Source: Clostridia bacterium (GTDB lineage Bacteria; Bacillota; Clostridia; TANB77; CAG-508). From it: a stretch of DNA of 64,000 nucleotides. The notes beneath the pieces were generated by a model that worked only from the letters and a program-made list of their open reading frames with translations, was not told where the DNA came from and did no database searches. Shown here piece after piece: positions 9,423-17,634 of this stretch (position 1 is the first letter of the stretch; every line of letters begins with the position of its first letter). Location: the NCBI GenBank assembly GCA_022792135.1, contig JAAWAM010000015.1:1-64000 (forward strand), written 5' to 3'. The position numbers and the translations under genes were made by a program.

Positions 9423-9701
9423 ATGAGAACACTTGGTAAATATGGAATAAAGGTTAAAAGGAATATGGAAGAAAATTATCAATCTAGATTTCAAGAATTG
9501 GTAAATAGAGGAATAATAATGGACAAATTGTTAAAAAGAGAAAATGAAATAATTGATAAAAAACATAAGATAGAAAAACAATTAAAAGAAAGATATACGA
9601 AACCAGTAACAAACGAATTTATTGTTTTTGCAAGATATAATCAAATGATAGAAGAAATGACAGAAGAATTACTGAAAGAGGAAATAGAAGAAAAAATATA
9701 A
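9423..9701 (+). CDS. TnpV family transposon protein
   Basis: About 92 aa, charged and helical. It resembles the TnpV family of small proteins carried by Tn4451-like and related serine-recombinase elements: RTLGKYGIKVKRNMEENY at the N-terminus, then an L-x-R-E coiled region and a closing block ending NQMIEEMTEELLKEE. Its role in transposition is unknown. ATG 9423 follows TTGGAGTTGG, a better start than TTG 9408, which overlaps that site. Confidence 0.6.
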   Translation: MRTLGKYGIKVKRNMEENYQSRFQELVNRGIIMDKLLKRENEIIDKKHKIEKQLKERYTKPVTNEFIVFARYNQMIEEMTEELLKEEIEEKI

Positions 9702-10001
9702 TAAAAGCTATAAGTCTTACAGAATAAGAAAACACAAGGAATTCCCTAATTAGGGAAAAATAAAGAACAATGAATAAAAAATTTTGGATACATAAGCATA
9801 ATACTGTTTAGCAAGATTCCCCTTTGTAGACACAAATAGTTCTTGCAGATTTATGGGAAAAATCCCAAACCCTTTATAATTTATTTATAAAAAATTGGAG
9901 AAAATAAAATATTGAAATAATAATTTATTTTTTTGACTTTCTATGATAGAATTATATAAAAATAAAAAATAGAAATAAATCAGTTGAGAGGAAAAGAAAG
10001 T
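9702..10001. other. Element intergenic region with small inverted repeats
   Basis: No ORF. It has a CCCTAATTAGGG palindrome near 9743, a TGGGAAAAATCCCA hairpin near 9855 and a TTGACT -35-like box near 9933 before the Nudix gene. Confidence 0.4.
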
Positions 10002-11054
10002 ATGAAATTTATCGGAGAAAAATTAGAAGGAAAAGAATATGAAGAAAGGAGAACATCGTATGGTTTAATATTTAATGAAAAAGGAGAAATCGCAGTTGCC
10101 TATATAAAAAAGTATAATATGTATAATTTAATTGGTGGAAGAATTGAAGGACAAGAAACCTCTAAACAAGCATTAATTAGAGAGACACAAGAGGAAATAG
10201 GATATTCTTTAAAAGATATTGAATATATTGATAATTTAGGATGTTATTATTATTTTGATATTATGGATAAATATGAATTAGGAATTATGGATTTTTATAA
10301 AGCTAAATTAGATGAAAGGATTTGTAATCCCATAGAAGAAGATCACCAATTAACATGGGTAAAACCAGAAGAAATTGTTGATAAAATGTATTTTGAATAT
10401 CATAGATACATTATAAATAAATATATAGAACAATTAAAAGAATTAGAGCAATATAGAAATAATAATTTAAAAATATATTATAAATTGCAAGATAAAAAAA
10501 TAATAGCAGATATAGAAAAAGCAACGATAGAAGGATATAATAAGGCAATAGAATATTTTGATATACATAATTGTACTAAAGAGATAATCATATATGTATA
10601 TAATAGTATAGAAGAACTACATTTAGATGTATTTGGTGTAAAAAAGGAAGAGTGGGAAGTATCTTGTGGAGAGGATAATCTTGTAAAAGTAGTAACACCA
10701 GCTAATTCGGGAAAAGTACATGATTACAATACTATATTGGAGATAATAAGTAAATCTGTAGCAGATATAATATTACATGATAATTTTAAAAATATACCAA
10801 AGTGGCTTGATATAACAACATATATAACAGGTTTAAGTACAGAAACTAATACATACAGTAAACCAAGTATAATGAGATTGAAATGTAATAATTATTTTAA
10901 TTATAGTGACTGCTATTTTATAACTAGATATATTGTAGAAACATTTGGAAAAGATACAGTATTAGAAATTTTGAAAAATCCAAGTAAATATAATGAAATA
11001 TTAAAATTATCAGATGAGCAAATTGATAAAAAGTTAGAAGAATATTATGGTTAA
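10002..11054 (+). CDS. Nudix hydrolase with C-terminal peptidase-like domain
   Basis: 350 aa in two parts. Residues 15-140 are a Nudix domain with a complete box: G(x5)E(x7)REx2EExGY, visible as GRIEGQE...RETQEEIGY, with the metal-binding glutamates present. Residues 155-350 hold a helical region with a IIIYVYNSIEELH strand and a PANSGKVHD segment. It resembles the peptidase-MA/collagenase-like fold of other Clostridial accessory proteins, but the HExxH motif is not evident. The substrate is unknown. ATG 10002 follows GAGAGGA. Strongly AT-rich, like the rest of the element. Confidence 0.7.
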   Translation: MKFIGEKLEGKEYEERRTSYGLIFNEKGEIAVAYIKKYNMYNLIGGRIEGQETSKQALIRETQEEIGYSLKDIEYIDNLGCYYYFDIMDKYELGIMDFYKAKLDERICNPIEEDHQLTWVKPEEIVDKMYFEYHRYIINKYIEQLKELEQYRNNNLKIYYKLQDKKIIADIEKATIEGYNKAIEYFDIHNCTKEIIIYVYNSIEELHLDVFGVKKEEWEVSCGEDNLVKVVTPANSGKVHDYNTILEIISKSVADIILHDNFKNIPKWLDITTYITGLSTETNTYSKPSIMRLKCNNYFNYSDCYFITRYIVETFGKDTVLEILKNPSKYNEILKLSDEQIDKKLEEYYG

Positions 11055-11065
11055 TTTTATATAAA

Positions 11066-11112
11066 AAAGAAGTTAAGGTTAAAAATTATATGAACCTTGA
11101 CTTATTTTTATA
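11066..11112 (+). terminator. Terminator after the Nudix gene
   Basis: AAGTTAAGGTT and AACCTTGACTT pair around an AT loop, followed by ATTTTT. Confidence 0.7.
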
Positions 11113-11236
11113 AGAAAATGAACATATAAAATTTATTCTAAGCTATAAAAAGAATTTCTAAAAAATCAAAAATCCTATTGACTTTCTAGAACATTTGTTT
11201 TATTATATATACATAATTTGATTGGAGATGATAAAA

Positions 11237-11601
11237 ATGAAATATAGTTATAATAAATTAGTAAGAGATAAAATACCTGAAAATATTAATTCAATAAAAG
11301 GAAAAAAATGTAATTATAAAATATTAAATGACAAAGAATATTTACAAGAATTAGATAAAAAAATATTTGAGGAAGCTCATGAATTTATAGAAGAACATTC
11401 TACCCAAGAATTAGCAGATCTAATGGAAGTTATTTTTGCTATAAAAATATATCAATGGAAGATGTAGAAAATGCTAGAAAGATTAAAAATAGCAAAAAAG
11501 GATCTTTTAATGATAAAGTTTATTTAATTGATGTTGAACAAGAAAATATTGACGAAAGAGAAGAAATTGAAATGAAAAAAGAGTGGAGGAAAAGTACCTA
11601 A
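11237..11601 (+). pseudogene. MazG-like nucleotide pyrophosphohydrolase, frameshifted
   Basis: Resembles the short phosphoribosyl-ATP pyrophosphohydrolase-like proteins: YNKLVRDKIPE at the start, then FEEAHEFIEE and STQELADLMEV, the acidic metal-binding helices. Frame 0 stops at 11467. The next frame continues sensibly as ISMEDVENARKIKNSKKGSF to a stop at 11601. The break lies in an A run at 11443-11447 and is corrected by adding one A, so it is a -1 type event with no CGG. It looks like an ordinary indel and contrasts with the CGG sites. ATG 11237 follows TTGGAGATGA. Confidence 0.65.
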
Positions 11602-11604
11602 AAG

Positions 11605-12099
11605 ATGTTGAATTATGTTATAGAAAAAGTTAATAACTATATAAATAGAAAAGATTTCAGAAGATTTTTTGATTGGTTTATTTATAAATTTGATTTAAAC
11701 GATAAATCTGAAAAATTAGAGAAAAATAGAAAAAATAATTTACACCCAATAAGACCAAGAAAGGGCGAAATATATTTAATAGAATTTGGTCAAAATGTAG
11801 GAAAAGAATTATGTAATACACATATGGGGATTATTATGCAAGATTCTTATAAAAATAGTATTTCAAGTACAGTAGTTGTAATTCCCATTTCAAGTTCTCC
11901 TAAATTATATGATACTCATGAGAAAATTTTAGAAACAGATTTAGAAGAAGGAAAATTAAATAAATTACCATCAAAAGCAAAAGTAGAGCAAATCACTTGC
12001 ATAGATAAATCACGATTGATACATAAAATAGGAAAAATGAATCCTAAATTCATAGAAAGGCTAGAAAAAAGGATTTTAAAAAATCTTGACATTACTTGA
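11605..12099 (+). CDS. PemK/MazF family toxin-like endoribonuclease
   Basis: 164 aa. A 45-residue helical extension precedes a typical PemK/MazF beta-barrel: RPRKGEIYLIEFGQN, THMGIIMQDSY, VVVIPISSS and the KVEQITCIDKSRLIHKIG block that completes the mRNA-interferase fold. Family members cleave mRNA. No MazE/PemI-like antitoxin is adjacent; the upstream partner is a broken MazG-like gene. It may be a stand-alone toxin or may regulate the element. It starts four bases after the broken gene's stop. Confidence 0.8.
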   Translation: MLNYVIEKVNNYINRKDFRRFFDWFIYKFDLNDKSEKLEKNRKNNLHPIRPRKGEIYLIEFGQNVGKELCNTHMGIIMQDSYKNSISSTVVVIPISSSPKLYDTHEKILETDLEEGKLNKLPSKAKVEQITCIDKSRLIHKIGKMNPKFIERLEKRILKNLDIT

Positions 12100-12113
12100 A
12101 TTTATGGTATAAT
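12086..12113 (+). promoter_or_regulatory. Sigma-A type promoter inside the end of the PemK gene
   Basis: TTGACA (12086-12091), a 16-bp spacer and TATAAT (12108-12113), a near-consensus match. Confidence 0.7.
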
Positions 12114-12119
12114 TAAATT

Positions 12120-12209
12120 AATAAATATTTTCCACACAAGGTGGAACTTACTTATATAGAAATATATAAGGTTGATTTAAGAGTAAAGATTCAAAACTTT
12201 ACTCTTTTT
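12120..12209 (+). ncRNA. Putative 90-nt small RNA of the cwlD element
   Basis: The promoter at 12086-12113 drives a short segment with a CCACACAAGGTGG hairpin. It ends at a strong terminator, AGAGTAAAG/CTTTACTCT with five T (12179-12209). No ORF longer than a few codons lies inside. It may be an antitoxin or regulatory RNA next to the PemK gene; no Rfam family is recognised. Confidence 0.5.
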
Positions 12210-12545
12210 GCATATATTTTTTAAAACTACATATTTTATATAATATAGATTAATCTAATTTGAGATTTTAGATCTCACATATGTATGAGTATCTCATATA
12301 GTTTTAAAAGGGAAGTATCTTTTGATTTTTTAAGATACTTCCCTTTTATATTGTCCAAATAAAAAATATAAAAAATTTTAATTTTTTTGGGAAATTTGAC
12401 AATTTCATTTCGCCCATTCTAATAGAGACAAAAAATCTCTAAGAAATTAGAACTGAATAACAACAATTACAAGACTTTATCTAATATAGGTAAATTAGTA
12501 ATATTTTTTTAAACACATTAATATTTTTAATTGGGAGTGAATGAA
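12210..12545. other. Element intergenic region with a second terminator
   Basis: Contains a GGGAAGTATCTT/AAGATACTTCCC hairpin with a T tail (about 12310-12347), a weaker GAGAT/ATCTC repeat before it, and an AGAGAC/TCTCT stem near 12425. The TTGGGAGTG site of the next small ORF ends it. Confidence 0.6.
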
Positions 12546-12696
12546 ATGGAACAAGTAAAAGAAATCTATACCATAGAAGGTAAAGATTATACAGTCATAA
12601 CTCGGAGTAAAAGAAAAAGCTAATAGCGAAGAAATATACAATATTTTAGTTAGATATGCACTAGAAAAAATTGATGAATATTTAGAGCAAAAATAA
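12546..12696 (+). CDS. Small element protein, one +1 recoding site
   Basis: 49 aa if the C of an in-frame CGG at 12603 is skipped. It begins MEQVKEIYTIEGKDYTVIT and continues GVKEKANSEEIYNILVRYA to a stop at 12696. Without the shift it stops after 26 codons. It resembles the small TnpW-like ORFs that precede serine recombinases in Clostridial transposons, perhaps excision or accessory factors. TTGGGAGTG precedes the ATG. It shows that a mobile gene also carries the CGG recoding. Confidence 0.65.
12603..12605 (+). other. In-frame CGG, +1 recoding site 2 (element ORF)
   Basis: Frame 0 reads ACT CGG AGT and stops seven codons on. Skipping the C gives ACT (C) GGA GTA AAA, then 29 further sense codons. 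Confidence 0.7.
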
Positions 12697-12708
12697 CAAC
12701 TATATATG

Positions 12709-12723
12709 TGGGTTCGCCTTTTA
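12709..12723 (+). repeat. 15-bp repeat, copy 2
   Basis: TGGGTTCGCCTTTTA, identical to 9321-9335; 70 bp before recombinase A. Confidence 0.5.
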
Positions 12724-12792
12724 TATAACTTTTTTGTATAATCAATATAACTGTTTAAGATTAGTTGTTATTCAGGAAGGAGGACAACTAAT

Positions 12793-14361
12793 ATGCAATA
12801 TGCTAAATACCACGTTGCAGGATATTTAAGATTATCAAGAGAGGATGGCGATAAAGAAGAAAGCGATAGTATAGGAAGTCAAAGAAGTATTATCATTCGT
12901 AAATTAGAAGAATTAGGAGAAGAGTACAAGTTAATAGATTTTTATATTGATGATGGATATACAGGATTAAATACGAATAGACCCGCATTTCAAAAAATGA
13001 TTGAAGATGTTGAAAAAGGCTATATTAATTCAATTATTACAAAAGATTTATCACGATTATCAAGGAATAGCTTTGAAGCAAATTACTACATAGAAAAATA
13101 CTTTTTAGAAAATAATATTAGATACATATCAATACTAGACAATGTAGATACTTATGTTAAAAATTCTAATAATGATATGATACAATTTAAAACTTTAATA
13201 AATGATTGGTATAGTAAGGATATATCAAAAAAGGTTAGAAGTGGAGTGTGGGCAAGAAAAGAAAAAGGATTGTTTTTAGGTTCTCTTGCTCCCTATGGTT
13301 ATATAAAAAATCCAAAAGATAAAAATCATCTTATCGTTGAACCTGAAAGAGCGAGTATCATAAAAAGAATTTTTACAATGTATGATAATGGAATAATCTT
13401 AAGTCAGATTGCCCAAAAATTAAAAGAAGAAAAAGTTTTTTGTCCTGGATATTATGATTATGGAGGTTCACGAAGTGGAGATGATTATAAATGGAGACCA
13501 GAGGCTATCAAAAGAATTTTACAAAATAAATTTTATATAGGACATACTGAATATGGTAAAAAACTAAATTTAAGTTATAAATCTAAAAAAGTAAAATTGA
13601 TACCTAGACAGGAATGGAAACTAGCTGAAAACACTCATGAACCAATTATTGATAAAGAACTTTTTGATAGGGTACAAAACAAACTAAATTTGAATAAAAA
13701 AACAAAACATAAAAAGTTTAATTGGATGTTAAATGGACTGGTATTTTGCAAAGAATGTGGCAGTAAAATGGTATTGAAAGTTAAAAGAAATAAACATGGA
13801 GAAATAACCAGTAAAATTATAGTATGTGTAAATTCGATGAAAAGTAAAAAAGATATAGAATGTGAAAGGAAAAGTAAATCTATAAAAGAAGAAGTATTAA
13901 AAGATGTGGTAGTCCAAAGTATTAATAAAAAGATAAAAAGCATTATCAATCATGATAAACTTGAAGAAATAACAATGTTAGAATATAAAAATATGACAAC
14001 AAGAGTATTAGATAAAGAAATTGAAACAATTGAACAAAAAATAGCTAAAATAGAAAGAGCCATAAATTCTTTATATGAAGATTATACAAATAGTTTAATT
14101 GAGGAAGAAGATTACAGAAGATTTTATAAAAGTAATGTTGAAAGAAGAAATATATTAAAATCAGAAAAAAATAGTTTGTGTAAACAAAGAGAAGAAAAGC
14201 CTAGTATTACAAAAAATGAATTATTATTAATCATTTCAAAATTATCAAATATTGAAGAATGGACATCAGAAAAATTATCTGAACTTATATATAACATAGA
14301 AATAGACAAGGAAAATAACATATATATAAATTACAGATATGATGTAATAGGTAAATTATAA
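12793..14361 (+). CDS. Large serine recombinase A
   Basis: 522 aa. N-terminal resolvase domain: catalytic serine in YLRLSRED (S15), the SQRS block and TKDLSRLSRNS arginines. Then a recombinase domain (about 170-270), a zinc ribbon starting CKECGSKM and a long coiled coil (about 375-480). These enzymes cut attachment sites through a phosphoserine link to integrate or excise elements. Strong AAGGAGG site. Its stop overlaps the start of recombinase B (TAATG), so the two are coupled and may act together, as in Tn-type elements with two recombinases. Confidence 0.93.
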   Translation: MQYAKYHVAGYLRLSREDGDKEESDSIGSQRSIIIRKLEELGEEYKLIDFYIDDGYTGLNTNRPAFQKMIEDVEKGYINSIITKDLSRLSRNSFEANYYIEKYFLENNIRYISILDNVDTYVKNSNNDMIQFKTLINDWYSKDISKKVRSGVWARKEKGLFLGSLAPYGYIKNPKDKNHLIVEPERASIIKRIFTMYDNGIILSQIAQKLKEEKVFCPGYYDYGGSRSGDDYKWRPEAIKRILQNKFYIGHTEYGKKLNLSYKSKKVKLIPRQEWKLAENTHEPIIDKELFDRVQNKLNLNKKTKHKKFNWMLNGLVFCKECGSKMVLKVKRNKHGEITSKIIVCVNSMKSKKDIECERKSKSIKEEVLKDVVVQSINKKIKSIINHDKLEEITMLEYKNMTTRVLDKEIETIEQKIAKIERAINSLYEDYTNSLIEEEDYRRFYKSNVERRNILKSEKNSLCKQREEKPSITKNELLLIISKLSNIEEWTSEKLSELIYNIEIDKENNIYINYRYDVIGKL

Positions 14362-15878
14362 TGAAAGATTATAAAGCTGGAATTTATTTAAGGTTATCAA
14401 AAGAAGATAATAACCCTAATAATAGTATAGATGCACAAAGAGAGATAACATTAAATTATGCAAGAAAAAATAATTTTGATGTTATAAAAGAATACGCCGA
14501 TAATGGATGGTCAGGAATACTAGAATCAAGACCTGCATTAAACGAAATGATTATTGATATTTTACACAAAAAAATAAATATGTTAATAGTGAAAGATTTA
14601 TCAAGACTAACTAGAGATAAAAATAAAACAGGATATTATACAGAGATATTTTTTCCTGATAATGATATAAGGTTTATTTCAGTAAATGATTACATAGATA
14701 GTGGAGAAAGATATGAAATTGATGATACTATCATGTTAAGAGGAATTGTCAATCAATCCTATTTAGCAGATGTTTCTAAAAAGATAAAGTCTGTAATTGA
14801 TAATATGAAAAAGCAAGGAATGTATGTTCAATGTAAAGTCCCTTATGGCTATAAAAAAAGTAAAACAGAAAAACACAAATTAGTGATAGATGAAAATGTT
14901 TCAGATAATGTAAAATTAATATTTAAAATGTATGGGGAAGGAATGTCGCAAGGGAAAATTGCAAAAGAATTAACTAAGAGAGGAATTGATACACCTAAAA
15001 AATATAAAGGTCAAAAAGTACCTATCAATGAATGGAGAAACGATAGTATTGGTAGAATTCTCAAAGATCCAATCTATACAGGAGCATTGATCATAAATAA
15101 GTATAGAACCGATTATTTGACAAAGAAAACAATAAAAACAAATCATGATGAATGGAAAATAATTGAGAATACGCATGAACCTATTATTGATAAAGAACTT
15201 TTTGATAAAGTACAAGAATTATTAAAGGGGAATTTTCATAAACCGAAAAGAAAATATGAATATTTATTAAAAGATCTTGTATATTGTGGACATTGTGGAT
15301 CTAAAATGCAATATAAAAGTCGTAGAAGAACAAAAAATCATAAAAAGATAATAATAGATGGAGAAGAAACTTGGTATTATAAATGCAGAATGTTATATAG
15401 ATTTCCTAGCATTTGTGATAAAGGGCATACGATAAAAGAAAAAGCCTTGAATGATATAGTGATTCATTCATTAAATAAAAAATTAGAAGTAGTACAATTA
15501 GAAAAAGAAGCGAATAAAATCAAAGAAGAATATAAAAAAGGAAATTCAAAATATAATTCATTGTTAAAAGTTAAAAGTTTAAAACAAAAAATAGAAAATG
15601 ATATTAAGGTATTGTATAATAAAAAATTAGATGAAAATATTTCAGTAGAGCAATTTAAGGAAGAATATGCAATTTTAAAATTAAAAGAAAGTGAGACAGT
15701 AGAGCAAATAAAACAACTTGAAAAAGAAAACAAAAATATAATATCAGATGAAAATATACTTAAAATAATAGAAGAATTTAAAACAGCAGAAAATTTTGAT
15801 AATGAAGTGATGAAAAAGCTAATAAACAGAATTGAAGTTTTTGAAGATAAAACAGTCAATATTATCTTCAATTTTTAA
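14361..15878 (+). CDS. Large serine recombinase B
   Basis: 505 aa, same architecture as recombinase A but divergent: catalytic serine in YLRLSKED (S13), VKDLSRLTRDK, recombinase domain, zinc ribbon CGHCGSKM, coiled coil and a short beta end. Translation is coupled to A by a one-base overlap. It ends 30 bp before the right attachment site, the usual place for an integrase gene. Either A or B, or both, should mediate excision from cwlD. Confidence 0.93.
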   Translation: MKDYKAGIYLRLSKEDNNPNNSIDAQREITLNYARKNNFDVIKEYADNGWSGILESRPALNEMIIDILHKKINMLIVKDLSRLTRDKNKTGYYTEIFFPDNDIRFISVNDYIDSGERYEIDDTIMLRGIVNQSYLADVSKKIKSVIDNMKKQGMYVQCKVPYGYKKSKTEKHKLVIDENVSDNVKLIFKMYGEGMSQGKIAKELTKRGIDTPKKYKGQKVPINEWRNDSIGRILKDPIYTGALIINKYRTDYLTKKTIKTNHDEWKIIENTHEPIIDKELFDKVQELLKGNFHKPKRKYEYLLKDLVYCGHCGSKMQYKSRRRTKNHKKIIIDGEETWYYKCRMLYRFPSICDKGHTIKEKALNDIVIHSLNKKLEVVQLEKEANKIKEEYKKGNSKYNSLLKVKSLKQKIENDIKVLYNKKLDENISVEQFKEEYAILKLKESETVEQIKQLEKENKNIISDENILKIIEEFKTAENFDNEVMKKLINRIEVFEDKTVNIIFNF

Positions 15879-15907
15879 AAATAGTTTTGAGGTTAATAAA
15901 AAAATAC

Positions 15908-15914
15908 TACCAGA
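15908..15914 (+). repeat. attR core of the cwlD element
   Basis: TACCAGA, matching attL; cwlD coding sequence resumes directly after it. Confidence 0.7.
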
Positions 15915-16459
15915 TGAACGGAGCAGAAAGTAGCAATGGAACAACAGAAGCAGAAACCAATTTAAAAGTAACGTTAAAAGTACAAAATCTATTAGAACAA
16001 AGTGGATGTAATGTAATTTTAACACGTTCTGATGAGAATGCCATTTATGACCTAAATGCAACAACCTTGAAGCAAAAAAAGATATCAGATATCCACAATC
16101 GTGTAAAAATAGGAAATGAAAGTTCAGCAGATATATTTGTATCCATTCATTTAAATAAAATACCACAATCGCAATACTATGGTTGGCAATGTTTTTATAA
16201 ACCAACAGATGAAAATAGTATAAAATTAGCAAAACAATTACAAGAAAATCTAAACAAATCGATTCAAAAGGAAAATAAAAGAGTGGCTATGAAATTAGAT
16301 ACCGTTTATATTATGAAACACGTAGAAATACCAATATCAATTGTAGAATGTGGTTTTTTATCCAATCCAGAAGAAGAGAAACAATTGTTAGAAGATAGCT
16401 ATCAAAATCGATTAGCTTGGGGAATTTACAATGGAATTATGGAATATTTTTATGAATAA
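15915..16459 (+). pseudogene. cwlD: cwlD 3' segment (N-acetylmuramoyl-L-alanine amidase, split)
   Basis: Catalytic remainder of CwlD. After the recoding site: GAESSNGTTEAETNL (second zinc ligand E), ADIFVSIHLNKIP (third ligand H) and ISIVECGFLSNPEE (catalytic E), all Amidase_3 hallmarks, ending in a short helix typical of CwlD. The joined protein is 243 aa, close to B. subtilis CwlD. No start signal of its own is evident at the break, so this half probably makes no protein without excision. The in-frame CGG at 15919 belongs to the original gene, not the insert. Confidence 0.85.
15919..15921 (+). other. In-frame CGG, +1 recoding site 3 (cwlD)
   Basis: In the joined gene frame 0 reads CCA GAT GAA CGG. 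Skipping the C gives D-E-G-A-E-S-S-N-G, matching the conserved GxDxGA segment of Amidase_3. Glycine is residue 65. Confidence 0.8.
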
Positions 16460-16464
16460 AATAT

Positions 16465-16512
16465 AAGAAAAAAGCAAAAATAAGTGAAAACACAGAAATT
16501 TTGCTTTTTTTT
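16465..16512 (+). terminator. Terminator after cwlD
   Basis: AAGCAAAAATA and AAATTTTGCTT pair, followed by nine T. Confidence 0.65.
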
Positions 16513-16564
16513 TCGAATCGTGCTATAATAAAAAGTAGGGAATCCATGCAAAGGAGGAAGAGAT

Positions 16565-17563
16565 ATGAGTAAAAAAGGAGAAGATTTTAGAAAAGGACTT
16601 AATCAAAGTACCAAGAAAAAGCAGGAAATAGATGATGTAAATGTATTTCCTGGTATAGAAGATAGAAAATGGAAAAAAACAATAATGGAACAAAATGGAG
16701 AGGAAGAAACAATAGTTGATATACCTCATTTTATGAAAAAACCAAAAACAGGAAACAGGGAAACAGTAGCTACTAATAATAACAATAAAGGAAAAAACTC
16801 GAAATCAAAAAAACTATCTATTATAGGAGCTGTAGGACTTGGAGCATTTATTCTAATAGGACCAACCGACAAATTGAGATCTTATTCAGATATTGTACCA
16901 CTAGATGGAAAACCAATGGGGTTAGAAGAGTTGGAAAATAATCCAAAAATATTAAAAGAGATTGAAACCACCGAAGAAAATATTAAACAATTAAAAGATT
17001 ATAGGAAGATTTTAAAAGATGAGAAAATACCAAATACAAAATTAATAGAACTATCAGATGATATATATAATTTCGGACTAGATGTATTAAAAGATAAAAT
17101 AAGTGTAGCAACTAATATACCCAAAGAAGAAATAACAGTCATTACACATGAGGCTAAAATGGATAATGGTACCATACAAAGAGGAGGTACTTCAGTGTAT
17201 GAGTATGATAGATCAGATTTATCTACAGTAATACTAGAAGGTTGGGCATCCTATTTTGGTATGGATTCAAGACAAGCCATGTCAGATGATTTAGTAAATT
17301 ATATTATGAGTATGGGAAAAATGGAAACCATAAAAAATCATATAGATACGAGTGATCTATCAAGAAGTAAAATTAAAAGTGAATATAGTAACGCATTAGA
17401 AACAATAGAAGATATGTTATCAAAAGAATTTATATTAGATGATAATGTATTAAAAACAAAAGCAATAGAAAAAGAACAATTACATAGCACAAAATCCGAA
17501 ACTGTAAAAGGCGAAAATCAAAATTACAGTTATACAATTTCAGAAGATGAGGAAGAAAGATAA
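16565..17563 (+). CDS. Single-pass membrane protein, function unknown
   Basis: 332 aa. A charged cytoplasmic N-terminus (1-75) is followed by one membrane segment (IIGAVGLGAFILIG, about 80-98) and a mostly helical extracytoplasmic domain rich in Glu and Lys. A charged tail ends in EDEEER. No known domain or catalytic motif is recognised. AAGGAGG lies before the ATG. It is followed after 71 bp by the glucan synthase; co-transcription is possible but not shown. Confidence 0.6.
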   Translation: MSKKGEDFRKGLNQSTKKKQEIDDVNVFPGIEDRKWKKTIMEQNGEEETIVDIPHFMKKPKTGNRETVATNNNNKGKNSKSKKLSIIGAVGLGAFILIGPTDKLRSYSDIVPLDGKPMGLEELENNPKILKEIETTEENIKQLKDYRKILKDEKIPNTKLIELSDDIYNFGLDVLKDKISVATNIPKEEITVITHEAKMDNGTIQRGGTSVYEYDRSDLSTVILEGWASYFGMDSRQAMSDDLVNYIMSMGKMETIKNHIDTSDLSRSKIKSEYSNALETIEDMLSKEFILDDNVLKTKAIEKEQLHSTKSETVKGENQNYSYTISEDEEER

Positions 17564-17634
17564 TATAAATGCATAAAATTACCACTCTTTGCAAACAATA
17601 TGGATAAAACATATTGGCAAGGAGTGGAATTTTT

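Larger units (their letters stand above)
9212..15914 (+). mobile_element. 6.7 kb serine-recombinase element inserted in cwlD
   Basis: Bounded by a 7-bp direct repeat TACCAGA (9212-9218 and 15908-15914). Removing one copy plus the insert restores G-H-G-I-P-D-E-(C)-G-A-E exactly. Cargo: TnpV-like protein, Nudix hydrolase, MazG-like gene, PemK toxin, a small promoter-to-terminator unit, a small ORF, and two overlapping large serine recombinases at the right end. Insertion in a sporulation gene with its own recombinase at one end parallels the skin elements of sigK, which are excised in the mother cell. Developmental excision here is inference. Confidence 0.8.
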
